NCBI RefSeq assembly: GCF_947496775.1
Contig: NZ_CANMDU010000001.1
Span: 868,001-932,000, forward strand
Direction: 5' to 3'
Source: an uncultured Maribacter sp.
GTDB lineage: Bacteria; Bacteroidota; Bacteroidia; Flavobacteriales; Flavobacteriaceae
Length of the DNA stretch: 64,000 nt
Shown: positions 1 through 9,307 of the stretch, piece after piece
Layout of the letters: every line of letters begins with the position of its first letter
Position numbering within the stretch: the first letter of the stretch is position 1
Program-made: the position numbers and the translations under genes
Notes under the pieces: model-generated
Database searches by the model: none
What the model saw: only the letters and a program-made list of their open reading frames with translations
What the model was told of the DNA's origin: nothing

Positions 1-6
1 CTTTAA

Positions 7-636
7 TTATTTACCATTAAATTGATTCATGGTGTTTTTAACACCTGATAACACAAAAGAACTAACAAGATCTGCAGCTTTTATTAAACGCTCTTCAAGA
101 GCTTTATTTTCCTCTGCGCTCCACTCTCCTAAGACATAGTCTACTTGCCTACCCTTGCCAAAGTTTGCACCTACACCAAATCTAAAACGATTATATGTTG
201 CGGTTTGTAGTATTTCTTGAATACTTTTTAATCCATTATGACCACCATCACTCCCTTTAGTTTTTAATCTAAATGTACCGAATTCTAAATTTATATCATC
301 TGTAATTACCAACACATTCTCTAATGGCACCTTCTCTTTATCCATCCAATACTTAACTGCCTTACCACTAAGATTCATATACGTAGAAGGCTTTAAACAA
401 AGAAGACTTCTTCCTTTAATTTTAACCACTGCAATATCTCCCAACCTTTGAGTTTCAAAAGCAACCTCTTTACTTTGTGCTAAGGAATCTAAAACTTTAA
501 AGCCAATGTTGTGTCTTGTCTCTGCATATTCGCTTCCTATATTTCCTAAACCAACTACTAAAAATTTTTTCATTATATCTGATTCTTCTAACAAACCGGT
601 AGTACTACCAAATAACCATTTAAACATAGACAACAT
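7..636 (-). CDS. pth: Peptidyl-tRNA hydrolase
   Basis: Cleaves the ester bond of peptidyl-tRNAs released from stalled ribosomes (cytoplasm). The core starts at residue 22 with KKFLVVGLGNIGSEYAETRH; the catalytic His is in the TRHNIGF motif and the substrate-binding residues in PSTYMNLSG and GHNGLKS are present. The core is about 188 residues, normal for bacterial Pth. The 21-residue hydrophobic/acidic N-terminal extension begins at an ATG; an internal ATG at 573 would give the classical length, so the true start is undecided. It lies 77 bp downstream of rplY on the same strand, the usual Bacteroidota pairing, but a strong terminator sits between the two genes. Confidence 0.96.
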   Translation of the reverse strand: MLSMFKWLFGSTTGLLEESDIMKKFLVVGLGNIGSEYAETRHNIGFKVLDSLAQSKEVAFETQRLGDIAVVKIKGRSLLCLKPSTYMNLSGKAVKYWMDKEKVPLENVLVITDDINLEFGTFRLKTKGSDGGHNGLKSIQEILQTATYNRFRFGVGANFGKGRQVDYVLGEWSAEENKALEERLIKAADLVSSFVLSGVKNTMNQFNGK

Positions 637-663
637 AAGCCTTTTGTGATGGTATAAAAATAC

Positions 664-694
664 AAAAGCATCTCATAAAAAATGAGATGCTTTT
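664..694 (-). terminator. Intrinsic terminator after rplY
   Basis: Perfect 13-bp stem (AAAAGCATCTCAT at 664-676, complement at 682-694) with a 5-nt A/T loop; on the minus strand the stem is followed by TTTTGTATTTTT. It would end the prs-rplY transcript before pth. Confidence 0.85.
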
Positions 695-713
695 AAACTT
701 ATATAATTTTTGT

Positions 714-1337
714 TTATTCTGCTGCTGCTTCTGCTGGTGCATCTGCTGCTTCACCTTCTTCACCTTCTTCTTCCTCGTCTTCTTCAACTGTATTACGAGA
801 AGTTTTAACCTGTACAACAACTGTATTGTCTGGATGTAACAAAGTAAATTTATCACTTTTCAATGATTCCACTTTTATATTTCCACCAATTTTAAGCTCT
901 GATAAATCTACATCAAAGAAATCTATTAAATCTCCTGGCAATGCTTTTATAGAAAGTTTTCTGTTTCTAAATAATAAACGTCCACCATTTTTAACTCCAG
1001 GAGAGCTACCTAATAATCTCACTGGAATAGACATTGTAACCTCTTTGTCTGCAAATAATTGATAAAAATCTATGTGAATTATCTTATCTGTTACAGGGTG
1101 AAACTGAATATCCTGCATAATTGCATCTACTTTAGTTCCATTCTCTAACTCAATCACAACGGTGTGTGCGTTAGGCGTGTAAACCAAATCTCTAAATGAC
1201 AATTCATTCGCTGAAAAATGTAATGGTTTTTCCCCTCCGTATACTACGCAAGGAACCTTTCCAGCATTACGTAAGGCTTTTGTTGCTTTTTTGCCTACGC
1301 TTTCTCTTTCTGATCCTTTAATTGTAATTGACTTCAT
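714..1337 (-). CDS. rplY: 50S ribosomal protein L25/general stress protein Ctc
   Basis: Binds 5S rRNA in the large ribosomal subunit. At 207 residues it is the long Ctc-type form: an N-terminal L25 beta-barrel (residues 1-95, starting [20 protein letters not shown]) and a C-terminal TL5/Ctc beta domain (about 100-185), ending in a strongly acidic Glu/Ala-rich tail. Such acidic tails are common on the Bacteroidota homologues. It lies 46 bp downstream of prs on the same strand, the conserved order prs-rplY-pth. ATG start. Confidence 0.96.
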   Translation of the reverse strand: MKSITIKGSERESVGKKATKALRNAGKVPCVVYGGEKPLHFSANELSFRDLVYTPNAHTVVIELENGTKVDAIMQDIQFHPVTDKIIHIDFYQLFADKEVTMSIPVRLLGSSPGVKNGGRLLFRNRKLSIKALPGDLIDFFDVDLSELKIGGNIKVESLKSDKFTLLHPDNTVVVQVKTSRNTVEEDEEEEGEEGEAADAPAEAAAE

Positions 1338-1383
1338 TATATATATTAAAAATTAATAATTCTTTTTTTTAGTTTCAATGGTG

Positions 1384-2325
1384 TTACATTAAAAACTTAG
1401 AACTTATAGAAGTATTGTTTTGTACTCTGCTCATAACATCTGCAAACAAATTAGCACAACTTAATACTTTTACTTTTTTACTATCTTTTCTTGTTGGAAT
1501 AGAATCGGTAATTATTAGTTCTGATAGTTGCGACTTTTCTATTTTATCATAAGCATCACCAGACAACAAACCATGCGTTGTAATAGCTCTTACGCTTAAC
1601 GCCCCTCTTTCCATCATTAAATCTGCCGCTTTAGCTAATGTTCCGGCAGTATCTACCATATCATCCACCAAAACAACATTTTTACCTTGCACATCACCAA
1701 TTAACTCCATATGTGAAATTACATTAGCTTTTGCACGTTGCTTATAACATATAACCACATCACTCTTTAAAGCTTTAGAATATGCGTAAGCCCTTTTAGA
1801 ACCCCCCATATCTGGAGATGCAATAGTTAAGTTATCTAAGTTTAGATTTTTTAAGTATGGCAAAAACAAAGTGGATGCGAACAAATGATCTACGGGTTTC
1901 TCAAAGAATCCTTGAATTTGATCGGCATGTAAATCCATTGTTATAATACGTGTAGCCCCAGCTGTTTCCAACATTTTAGCTACTAACTTCGCCGCAATAG
2001 GAACTCTAGGTTTATCCTTACGATCCTGTCTTGCCCATCCAAAATAAGGCATAACCGCAGTAATATGTCTAGCTGATGCACGCTTAGCAGCATCTAACAT
2101 TAACAACATTTCCATTAAATTTTCAGAACTTGGATTTGTAGATCCAATAATAAAAACTCTCGCGCCACGTACAGACTCTTCAAAAGAAGGCTGAAACTCA
2201 CCATCACTATATCTTGAAAATTTAACTTTTCCTAACTCAGCCCCATATTTCTCAGCAATCTTTTGTGCTAATTCGGTGCTTTGTGTACAGGCAAAAATTT
2301 TAGGTTCTGGTACTTGGTAAGGCAT
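1384..2325 (-). CDS. prs: Ribose-phosphate pyrophosphokinase
   Basis: Makes PRPP from ribose 5-phosphate and ATP for nucleotide, His and Trp synthesis. Its 313 residues are full length. Visible motifs: the ATP-binding flexible-loop region (YFGWARQDRKDKPR), the metal-binding histidine segment (ITMDLHADQIQGFF) and the PRPP loop (VVLVDDMVDTAGT). The ATG start is close to the N-terminus of other family members. First gene of a prs-rplY unit with a consensus -7 box about 50 bp upstream. Confidence 0.97.
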   Translation of the reverse strand: MPYQVPEPKIFACTQSTELAQKIAEKYGAELGKVKFSRYSDGEFQPSFEESVRGARVFIIGSTNPSSENLMEMLLMLDAAKRASARHITAVMPYFGWARQDRKDKPRVPIAAKLVAKMLETAGATRIITMDLHADQIQGFFEKPVDHLFASTLFLPYLKNLNLDNLTIASPDMGGSKRAYAYSKALKSDVVICYKQRAKANVISHMELIGDVQGKNVVLVDDMVDTAGTLAKAADLMMERGALSVRAITTHGLLSGDAYDKIEKSQLSELIITDSIPTRKDSKKVKVLSCANLFADVMSRVQNNTSISSKFLM

Positions 2326-2377
2326 AGCTAATGTGTTGTTCCCTAGTTTATTAAACTTTATTTTTATAAAGGAGGTG

Positions 2378-2385
2378 CAAATTTA
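2378..2385 (-). promoter_or_regulatory. Predicted promoter -7 box of prs
   Basis: On the minus strand this reads TAAATTTG, an exact match to the Bacteroidota -7 consensus TAnnTTTG. It would give a leader of about 45 nt before the prs ATG. No clear -33 TTG is seen at ideal spacing. Confidence 0.6.
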
Positions 2386-2450
2386 GAGTTTTTTTTGAGG
2401 TACTAAAGCATATTAATGTCTTTTTTTAGACGTAAACAAAAAATATTTTT

Positions 2451-2458
2451 TAATTTTG
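2451..2458 (+). promoter_or_regulatory. Predicted promoter -7 box of tRNA-Leu
   Basis: TAATTTTG matches the consensus TAnnTTTG and lies 19 bp before the first base of the tRNA, a plausible distance for a short tRNA leader. Confidence 0.6.
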
Positions 2459-2477
2459 CAGTCCTCTTAAAAGTTAT

Positions 2478-2558
2478 GCTCGAGTGGCGGAACTGGTAGA
2501 CGCGCTGGATTCAAAATCCAGTTCCTTTGGAGTGTGGGTTCGATTCCCACCTCGAGTA
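2478..2558 (+). tRNA. tRNA-Leu (anticodon CAA)
   Basis: An 81-nt class II tRNA. The acceptor stem GCTCGAG pairs with CTCGAGT (first pair G-U), with discriminator A at 2558. The anticodon stem CTGGA/TCCAG encloses the loop TTCAAAA, giving anticodon CAA. The long variable arm and the GTGGG/CCCAC T-stem with the TTCGATT loop are intact. CCA is not encoded. Confidence 0.95.
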
Positions 2559-2564
2559 CATCAA

Positions 2565-2604
2565 AAAACCCTGTTAATCATACGATTTTCAGGGTTTTGT
2601 TTTT
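2565..2604 (+). terminator. Terminator after tRNA-Leu
   Basis: Stem AAAACCCTG (2565-2573) pairs with CAGGGTTTT (2590-2598), followed by a T-rich tract. It begins 7 bp after the tRNA. Confidence 0.8.
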
Positions 2605-2679
2605 AAACAACATTCCCTTATTTATTTTTCTTCTCTTCTATAAAAAACAAACTTCTTTATTTCCGTAATTTTTTATATA

Positions 2680-2713
2680 TTGGAATTATTCCATAATTTT
2701 GGATATTTTCCAA
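2680..2713 (+). promoter_or_regulatory. dinB promoter with tandem GGA-N5-TCC operator
   Basis: Two palindromes, GGAATTATTCC (2682-2692) and GGATATTTTCC (2701-2711), lie exactly 19 bp apart. Between them is a -7 box, TAATTTTG (2694-2701), whose last G is the first G of the second palindrome. A repressor on either site would cover the promoter. The transcript would start near 2707, which supports the dinB ATG at 2720 over the in-frame codon at 2699, since that codon lies inside the -7 box. The regulator is not in this window; a LexA-like or S24-type repressor is an inference from the genes controlled. Confidence 0.65.
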
Positions 2714-2719
2714 TTTAAG

Positions 2720-3940
2720 ATGCGTAAAACAATATTACATTTTGATTTAGACACTTTTTTTGTCTCTTGTGAACGGTTACTCGATAGCCGACTAAACAAC
2801 AAACCTGTCATTGTAGGCGGCACAGGTGATCGTGGTGTAGTCAGTGCTGCCAGCTATGAAACACGCGCATATGGAGTGCATTCTGGAATGCCTATGAAAA
2901 TGGCAAGACAACTATGCCCAAATGCCATTTATATTAGGGGTAATGCAGGAACATACACCAAGTTTTCTAAACAGGTAACCCAAATTTTACAACAAGAAGT
3001 TCCTATTCTAGAAAAAGCTAGTGTAGATGAATTTTATGCCGATTTAACAGGAATGGATCGCTTTTTTGGTTGTTATAAATTTGCCTCCGAATTGCGAACC
3101 AAGATTATCAAAGAATCTGGGCTCCCTATCTCCTTTGGACTTTCTATAAACAAAACGGTTTCTAAAATAGCCACAACAGAAGCAAAACCAAATAACCAAC
3201 TAAAAATAGATGCCGGATATGAGAAGACATTTTTAGCTCCACTATCTATAAAAAAAATACCTATGGTAGGCGAAAAAACCTATAGAGCATTTTGTAACAT
3301 GGGCGTTAAAAGCGTACATACCGTACAGCAAATGCCTGTAGAAATGATGACTTCTGTATTTGGAAAAAACGGTCGTTCTATATGGCTACGCGCTAATGGC
3401 ATAGACTATAGCCCTATTATTGAATATCATGAACGAAAATCTATATCTAACGAGCGTACCTATGGGCAAGACACTACAGACAATACAACTTTAAAAACAA
3501 CTATTGTTGCAATGGCAGAAAATCTGGCCTACCAACTTCGCAGGGGTGGTAAGCTTACTTCTTGTGTTACTGTAAAAATTAGATATTCAGATTTCCAGAC
3601 CTATTCTAAACAATTAAAGATTCCGTATACCTCAGCAGATCACCATTTAATTCCTGTAGTACTAGAACTCTTTAATAAACTATATAGCAGAAGAATGTTA
3701 ATAAGACTTGTTGGTGTTCGCTATAGTAGCTTAACGGCAGGCACTTATCAAATTAATTTATTCGATGATGAAAAGAAAACCGTAAATCTATACAAGGCCA
3801 TGGACGCCATCCGTACAAAATATGGCGATCGTAGTATTACACGAGCAGCAGCTCTTGGCTCTGGCTCACACACCATAGGAAACTTTACCAATCCTTTTAA
3901 CGGAGAACCCCCAATAGTCTTAGCGCACAGACACCAATAA
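2720..3940 (+). CDS. dinB: Y-family DNA polymerase IV
   Basis: Translesion DNA polymerase of 406 residues. The palm carboxylates are visible: D9 in HFDLDTFF, and D103-E104 in ASVDEFYADLTG. The steric-gate region (TFFVSCE), helix-hairpin-helix (IPMVGEKTYRAF) and little-finger domain (about 235-345) follow in the normal order. A C-terminal tail of about 50 residues contains QINLFDD, resembling a beta-clamp-binding peptide (consensus QxxL[FL]). The gene is followed after 11 bp by dnaE, so the two form an operon. In many Bacteroidota a LexA-like S24 gene precedes this pair; none is present here, although the upstream operator is. Confidence 0.95.
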   Translation: MRKTILHFDLDTFFVSCERLLDSRLNNKPVIVGGTGDRGVVSAASYETRAYGVHSGMPMKMARQLCPNAIYIRGNAGTYTKFSKQVTQILQQEVPILEKASVDEFYADLTGMDRFFGCYKFASELRTKIIKESGLPISFGLSINKTVSKIATTEAKPNNQLKIDAGYEKTFLAPLSIKKIPMVGEKTYRAFCNMGVKSVHTVQQMPVEMMTSVFGKNGRSIWLRANGIDYSPIIEYHERKSISNERTYGQDTTDNTTLKTTIVAMAENLAYQLRRGGKLTSCVTVKIRYSDFQTYSKQLKIPYTSADHHLIPVVLELFNKLYSRRMLIRLVGVRYSSLTAGTYQINLFDDEKKTVNLYKAMDAIRTKYGDRSITRAAALGSGSHTIGNFTNPFNGEPPIVLAHRHQ

Positions 3941-3951
3941 CAATATCTAAA

Positions 3952-6900
3952 ATGTTTTTAAACAACCATTCTTACTATAGTCTACGCTACGGCACTATTT
4001 CTGAAATAGAATTATTAGAAATAGCGCAACAAAATAAATGCACTCATTTTCCGCTTACAGATATTAATAACACTTCTGGTTGTTTAAACTTTATTAGAAA
4101 AGCTTCTAGTTTTAACATTACTCCCATCGTTGGTATAGATTTTAGGAATAATACCCAACAATGCTATATCTGTTTAGCCAAAAACAATACTGGATTTTTA
4201 GAGTTAAACCATTTTCTTTCCGAACATCTACACCAAAAAAAAGACTTCCCAGAAGTTGCTCCCAATTTTAAAAACAGTATTGTTATTTACCCTTTTGAAA
4301 AACTCTTACTTTTAGAGAAAACCACCTTCTCTAAACAAGAATATATTGGTATAAAACTAACCGATATTAATAAACTGAGCTTTTCTAAACTAAGCACATT
4401 CAAAAACAAACTTGTTGTATTACACTCCGTTACTTTTCGCAATAAACGTGATTTTAATATACACCGTCTTTTACGAGCCATAGATACTAATATGTTATTA
4501 AGCAAATTACCCGTAACGCAACAAGGGGATCTAAATGATAAGATTCACTCTTTTGCAGTTATAGAAAATGCTTTTAAAAACCATCCTTATATACTGGAAA
4601 ATACCAAGAAGTTATTAACTCAATGTGGTATTACATTCGGTTTCTCTAAAGACAGAAAAAACCAAAACCTAAAAACCGTTTTTAATAGTAAAAAAGAAGA
4701 TTATAAAAAATTAGTAGCGCTATGCAACTTAGGTTTACCTAATCGATATGAAAACATTACAGAGGCCATAAAACAACGCTTAAACAAAGAATTAACCTTA
4801 ATTAAAAAACAAAATTTTGTTAGTTTTTTTCTTATCAATTGGAAAATAATTCAATACGCCAAATCTAAAGATTATTATCATGTTGGGCGTGGTAGTGGTG
4901 CCAATAGTATTGTTGCTTATTTATTAGAAATTACAGATGTAGACCCTATTGAGTTAGACTTGTATTTTGAGCGATTCATGAATTTATACCGGGCTAGTCC
5001 GCCCGATTTCGATATAGATTTTTCTACCTGGGACAGAGAAGATGTTACCCGTTATATTTTTGAAGCTTTTGGCGCAAACGGGCAAGCGGCTTTATTAGGT
5101 TCTTATGTTACTTTTAAACATAGCGGTGCTGTACGTGAACTAGGAAAAGTATTTGGCTTACCTAAACATGAGATAGATAAATTAAGTGACGGCAAATACA
5201 GCCCAGAAAAACTAGACGATTTATCTAAATTAGTACTGCGCTATGCTTCTTATTTAAATGGAAAACCTAACTATTTAAGTATACATGCTGCTGGTATTCT
5301 TATTTCGGAAAAACCAATGCATTATTTTTCTGCAACGCATTTACCTCCTAAAGGATTTCCTACAGTTCAGTTTGATATGCATATCGCGGAAGATGTTGGT
5401 CTTTATAAGTTTGATATTCTAGGGCAACGCGGCCTAGGAAAAATTAAAGACGCCATTGCCATCATTAAAGAGAATCATCCCAATGTTGTTTTGCCCAATA
5501 TTCACAATGCAAAGCCTTTTTTTAAAGACCCTAATATTAATGCTATGATAGAAAGGGCTGAATGTATTGGTTGTTTTTATGTCGAATCGCCAGCTATGCG
5601 AATGCTATTAAAAAAAATAGGAGTAAAAGATTATTTAACTTTAGTAGCTGCTAGCTCTATTATACGTCCCGGAGTTGCCAAAAGTGGCATGATGCGCGAA
5701 TATATTTTACGCCATAAAGACCCAGAAAGAAGAAAACAAGCACATCCAGTATTATGGAATATTATGCCAGATACGTATGGTATTATGGTATACCAAGAAG
5801 ATGTTATTAAAGTAGCACACCACTATGCAGGGCTCGACCTAGGAGAAGCCGACGTTCTTCGCAGGGGAATGAGCGGTAAATATAGATCTCGCTCGGAATT
5901 TGAATCCGTTAAAAATAAATTCATAGAAAATTGCCGCAAAAAAGGAGAGCTAGATGCTGTAATATTTGAAGTGTGGCGACAAATAGAAAGTTTTGCTGGT
6001 TATGCGTTTGCCAAAGGACATTCCGCTTCTTACGCTGTAGAATCTTACCAAAGTCTATTTTTAAAATGCTATTATCCATTGGAATATATGGTAGCAACCA
6101 TAAATAATGGTGGCGGATTTTATAATGTAGAAACCTATATTCATGAAGCTCGCCTTCATGGAGCAACAATACACGCTCCTTGTATTAATAACAGCTCTAT
6201 ACAAACCACCATAAAAGGCAATGACATCTATTTGGGTTTTCAGCATTTACAAGGCTTAGAGAAACATACCATGCTGAAAATAATTCATGCACGATCTCAT
6301 AGAGCTTTCACCTCTTTAGAAGACTTCATGGAATGTATTCCTCTTAGTATAGAAAAACTAGATATTCTTATTCGCATAAATGCTTTTAGAGAATTTAAAA
6401 AAGACAAACGTACTTTATTGTGGGAAGCTCATTATAAATGTAACCATATTAGTAGTGCAGAGTTACAGCAGCAACTTTTTAAAGTACATATAAAAGATTT
6501 TAGCTTACCTCAATTTACCGTTACCGATCTAGAAAGTGCTTTTGATCAATTAGAGCTATTACATTACACCCTACATCCTCCTTTTATTTTACTTAAAAAC
6601 AAGCCTACAAGCACCCTTATTTGTTCAGAATTGGCGCTGTATTTAAACCGAACTGTAATTATATACGGATACTTAGTAACTATTAAAAACACAGGAACAT
6701 CTAACGGCAACAGAATGTATTTTGGTACTTTTTTAGATCAAGCTGGGCAATGGCTAGATACGGTCCATTTTCCGCCATCAGCAAAGAAATACCCTTTTAG
6801 AGGCAAAGGCATATATCGTATCACGGGTAAAGTAGTCTCTGAGTTTAACTTTCTAAGTATTGAAGTAATAAAGCAAGAGCGTATGCCATACATAGCGGAC

Positions 6901-6978
6901 CCTAGATTTGATCTTACTTATAATAGAAAAGCTACTCCGCCAACGCTAAAAACAGGAATACAACAAGATACATCCTAA
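3952..6978 (+). CDS. dnaE: DNA polymerase III alpha subunit, short DnaE form
   Basis: C-family polymerase of 1008 residues, about 150 shorter than the replicative enzyme, so probably the accessory form that acts with DinB. An N-terminal PHP domain begins HSYYSLRYGTIS; some of its metal ligands look substituted, so proofreading activity is doubtful. The polymerase core carries GRGSGANSIVAYLLE (313-327) and the catalytic PDFDIDF (351-357). A helix-hairpin-helix region and a C-terminal OB fold (about 880-960) follow. A second essential replicative dnaE should exist elsewhere in the genome. Confidence 0.9.
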   Translation: MFLNNHSYYSLRYGTISEIELLEIAQQNKCTHFPLTDINNTSGCLNFIRKASSFNITPIVGIDFRNNTQQCYICLAKNNTGFLELNHFLSEHLHQKKDFPEVAPNFKNSIVIYPFEKLLLLEKTTFSKQEYIGIKLTDINKLSFSKLSTFKNKLVVLHSVTFRNKRDFNIHRLLRAIDTNMLLSKLPVTQQGDLNDKIHSFAVIENAFKNHPYILENTKKLLTQCGITFGFSKDRKNQNLKTVFNSKKEDYKKLVALCNLGLPNRYENITEAIKQRLNKELTLIKKQNFVSFFLINWKIIQYAKSKDYYHVGRGSGANSIVAYLLEITDVDPIELDLYFERFMNLYRASPPDFDIDFSTWDREDVTRYIFEAFGANGQAALLGSYVTFKHSGAVRELGKVFGLPKHEIDKLSDGKYSPEKLDDLSKLVLRYASYLNGKPNYLSIHAAGILISEKPMHYFSATHLPPKGFPTVQFDMHIAEDVGLYKFDILGQRGLGKIKDAIAIIKENHPNVVLPNIHNAKPFFKDPNINAMIERAECIGCFYVESPAMRMLLKKIGVKDYLTLVAASSIIRPGVAKSGMMREYILRHKDPERRKQAHPVLWNIMPDTYGIMVYQEDVIKVAHHYAGLDLGEADVLRRGMSGKYRSRSEFESVKNKFIENCRKKGELDAVIFEVWRQIESFAGYAFAKGHSASYAVESYQSLFLKCYYPLEYMVATINNGGGFYNVETYIHEARLHGATIHAPCINNSSIQTTIKGNDIYLGFQHLQGLEKHTMLKIIHARSHRAFTSLEDFMECIPLSIEKLDILIRINAFREFKKDKRTLLWEAHYKCNHISSAELQQQLFKVHIKDFSLPQFTVTDLESAFDQLELLHYTLHPPFILLKNKPTSTLICSELALYLNRTVIIYGYLVTIKNTGTSNGNRMYFGTFLDQAGQWLDTVHFPPSAKKYPFRGKGIYRITGKVVSEFNFLSIEVIKQERMPYIADPRFDLTYNRKATPPTLKTGIQQDTS

Positions 6979-7011
6979 TCCTTCCGTAAAAAAATTGTAT
7001 TATTGTTTTAC

Positions 7012-7884
7012 ATGTTTACGCAAGCGCATAGAGAAATTAGTAGACTAAATCCCGAAGACAACTTTTTATTCGAGGAACGCTATAAAGATGACTTTGACTT
7101 TCCTATTCACTTTCATCCGGAATACGAAATAAATTTTATACATAATGCCAAAAATGCTCGTAGAATTATAGGAGATAGCACCGAAGAAATAGGCGATTTA
7201 GATTTAGTTTTAGTAGGACCTAATTTAGTACATGGATGGGAGCTTCATAATTGTAAAAGCAAAAAAATACATGAAATTACCATACATATACCACAAGATA
7301 TAGTAACACAAAGAACCTTATCTAGTAAAATATTTAAGCAATTGAAAGATATGCTTCATCGTTCTAAACATGGTATTCTTTTTTCTAGAGAAACAGCACT
7401 TAAAATAAAACCTAGATTAAAAGCATTACCAAAAATAACTGGAGTGTCTTATTATTTAGAGTTCCTTTCTATTTTAGATCATTTAGCAAAATCTAGCAAC
7501 CAAAGAATGCTTTCAAATCTAAGGGTAGAAACCACTGATTTTCAAAATAGTGACCAAATAAAAAAGGTTTATAATTACATTCAAAAAAATTTTCATCGAA
7601 AAATAACTTTGGATGAAATCTCAGAAATAGTAAACATGAGCCCTACTTCATTTAATAGGTTTATAAAACATAGAACGGGTCAGACCTTTGTATCCTATGT
7701 TAATCATACGCGAATTAGTTACGCCTCTCGTTTACTGTTGGAAACCGATTTAAATATTGGTGAAATTTGCTATAAAAGTGGATTTAGCAACAATGCTAAT
7801 TTTAATAAATTGTTTAAAAAAAATAAGGGTTGTACCCCTAAAGAATTTAAAAAGCAGTTTATTAAAACCAAAAGAGTACTTTAA
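7012..7884 (+). CDS. AraC-family transcriptional regulator
   Basis: 290 residues: an N-terminal cupin-like sensor (FHPEYEINFIH, about 30-100) and a C-terminal pair of helix-turn-helix motifs (about 185-285; ITLDEISEIVNMSPTSFNRF and IGEICYKSGFSNNANFNKLF). The ATG at 7012 is preferred over the TTG three codons earlier. Its stop overlaps the stop of the convergent beta-glucosidase gene by 4 bp, and a symporter gene follows that enzyme, so it is likely the sugar-responsive regulator of that unit. This link is by context only. It starts 33 bp after dnaE and may be partly cotranscribed. Confidence 0.88.
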   Translation: MFTQAHREISRLNPEDNFLFEERYKDDFDFPIHFHPEYEINFIHNAKNARRIIGDSTEEIGDLDLVLVGPNLVHGWELHNCKSKKIHEITIHIPQDIVTQRTLSSKIFKQLKDMLHRSKHGILFSRETALKIKPRLKALPKITGVSYYLEFLSILDHLAKSSNQRMLSNLRVETTDFQNSDQIKKVYNYIQKNFHRKITLDEISEIVNMSPTSFNRFIKHRTGQTFVSYVNHTRISYASRLLLETDLNIGEICYKSGFSNNANFNKLFKKNKGCTPKEFKKQFIKTKRVL

Positions 7885-9263
7885 AAATCTACACTATTAG
7901 CTGCTGTAACTTCTCTAAACCACAGAGCAGATTTCTTGGGTATTCTTTTTAGTGTTTTAAAGTCTACATAATGCAAACCAAAGCGTTTTTCATAACCAGA
8001 AGCCCATTCAAAATTATCCATAAAAGACCATGCGAAATAACCTTTTAATTGCACCCCTTCGCTAATAGCTTCTTCACAAGCTTCTAAGTATCCTTTATAA
8101 AAGTTTACTCTATTAGTATCCTCTACTTTGCCGTCTACCAACTCATCTGAATAAGCACATCCATTCTCTGTTATATAAATATTTGGCTTATCATATCGCT
8201 CATCAATCCACTTCAAAAGTTTTTTACACCCCCAAGGCACAACGGCCCAATCCATAAGAGTTACATCCCAATTTTCATCTAAGGAAAGATCTACTTCTTG
8301 ATCTTCAGAAATACCCCCATTCCCATGCACACTTATTTCTTTTTTCTCTCCACTTGCCTGTGCAGCATACATGGTAGTATAATGATTTAATCCAAAAAAA
8401 TCTGATGTCCCTTTTATAATTTTCTTTTCTTCAGGTGTAAAAACGGGCAACCTTTCTCCCAGACGTTCTTTCATTACTTCCGGATAATCTCCTTTATAAA
8501 TTGGATCGGCGAACCAGGCCAAAAAGAACTCCAACGCTCTTTCAGCAGCTTGTTGGTCTTCTTGGCTGTTAGTTAATGGTTCGCGCCAATCACAATTATT
8601 AGTTATTCCAATTTGCCCTCTTTGATAGCTATAAGATTCCCTATAGACATGTACTGCTTTAGCATGCGCCAAAATTAAATTATGTGCTGCCATATATGGC
8701 TCCGAATTCGATTTTCTTCCAGGAGCAAAAACACCTTGACCATACCCCAATATAGAAGCCACCCAAGGTTCATTTAAAGTTATCCAGTTCTTTACGCGAT
8801 CCCCAAACCTACTAAAGCATAAATCCGCATAATCGGCAAAACTATCTATAATAGATTTTCCTAGCCAACCATCCTCTTCTAATTGCAAAGCAAGTGGTAA
8901 ATCCCAATGATATAAAGTTACCCAAGGAACAATATCTGCATTTAACAACTCATCAATTAAATCAGAATAAAACTGTATCCCTTCTTCATTGACTTTTCCT
9001 TTTCCTTCTGGTAAAATACGAGCCCAAGCAATTGAAAATCTATATGCTTTTACTCCCATCTCTTTCATCAATTGAATATCTTCTTTATATCTATGGTAAT
9101 GATCACAAGCAATTTCTCCTGTTTCCGCATTATGTACTCTCCCGGGTATATTACAAAAAGCATCCCAGATGGAAGGCCCTTTACCATATTCTTTCGCCGC
9201 TCCTTCTATTTGATAAGATGACGTTGCCGTACCCCATAAAAAGTCTTTTGGAAATTTCTTCAT
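7881..9263 (-). CDS. GH1 beta-glucosidase
   Basis: Retaining glycoside hydrolase family 1, 460 residues, full length, without a signal peptide, so cytoplasmic. Acid/base E165 lies in ITLNEPW and nucleophile E366 in IYITENG. The N-terminal FPKDFLWGTATSSYQIEG and the aglycone-site WSFMDNFEWASGYEKRFG motifs are intact. It sits 44 bp downstream of a GPH-type symporter gene on the same strand, which fits import and hydrolysis of a beta-glucoside such as cellobiose or laminaribiose. The exact substrate cannot be read from sequence. Confidence 0.95.
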   Translation of the reverse strand: MKKFPKDFLWGTATSSYQIEGAAKEYGKGPSIWDAFCNIPGRVHNAETGEIACDHYHRYKEDIQLMKEMGVKAYRFSIAWARILPEGKGKVNEEGIQFYSDLIDELLNADIVPWVTLYHWDLPLALQLEEDGWLGKSIIDSFADYADLCFSRFGDRVKNWITLNEPWVASILGYGQGVFAPGRKSNSEPYMAAHNLILAHAKAVHVYRESYSYQRGQIGITNNCDWREPLTNSQEDQQAAERALEFFLAWFADPIYKGDYPEVMKERLGERLPVFTPEEKKIIKGTSDFFGLNHYTTMYAAQASGEKKEISVHGNGGISEDQEVDLSLDENWDVTLMDWAVVPWGCKKLLKWIDERYDKPNIYITENGCAYSDELVDGKVEDTNRVNFYKGYLEACEEAISEGVQLKGYFAWSFMDNFEWASGYEKRFGLHYVDFKTLKRIPKKSALWFREVTAANSVDF

Positions 9264-9307
9264 ATTCTTTCTTCTAATTCTATTTTATCCTTTTTAAGCC
9301 AACACAT

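Noticed and set aside
2366-2378. Plus-strand AAAGGAGGTGC before no gene, and its complement in the prs leader resembling anti-Shine-Dalgarno
   Set aside because: Bacteroidota rarely use Shine-Dalgarno pairing and no start codon follows; treated as chance.
2699-2719. Upstream start for dinB adding seven residues
   Set aside because: That codon lies within the predicted -7 box and second palindrome; the ATG at 2720 fits the family N-terminus.
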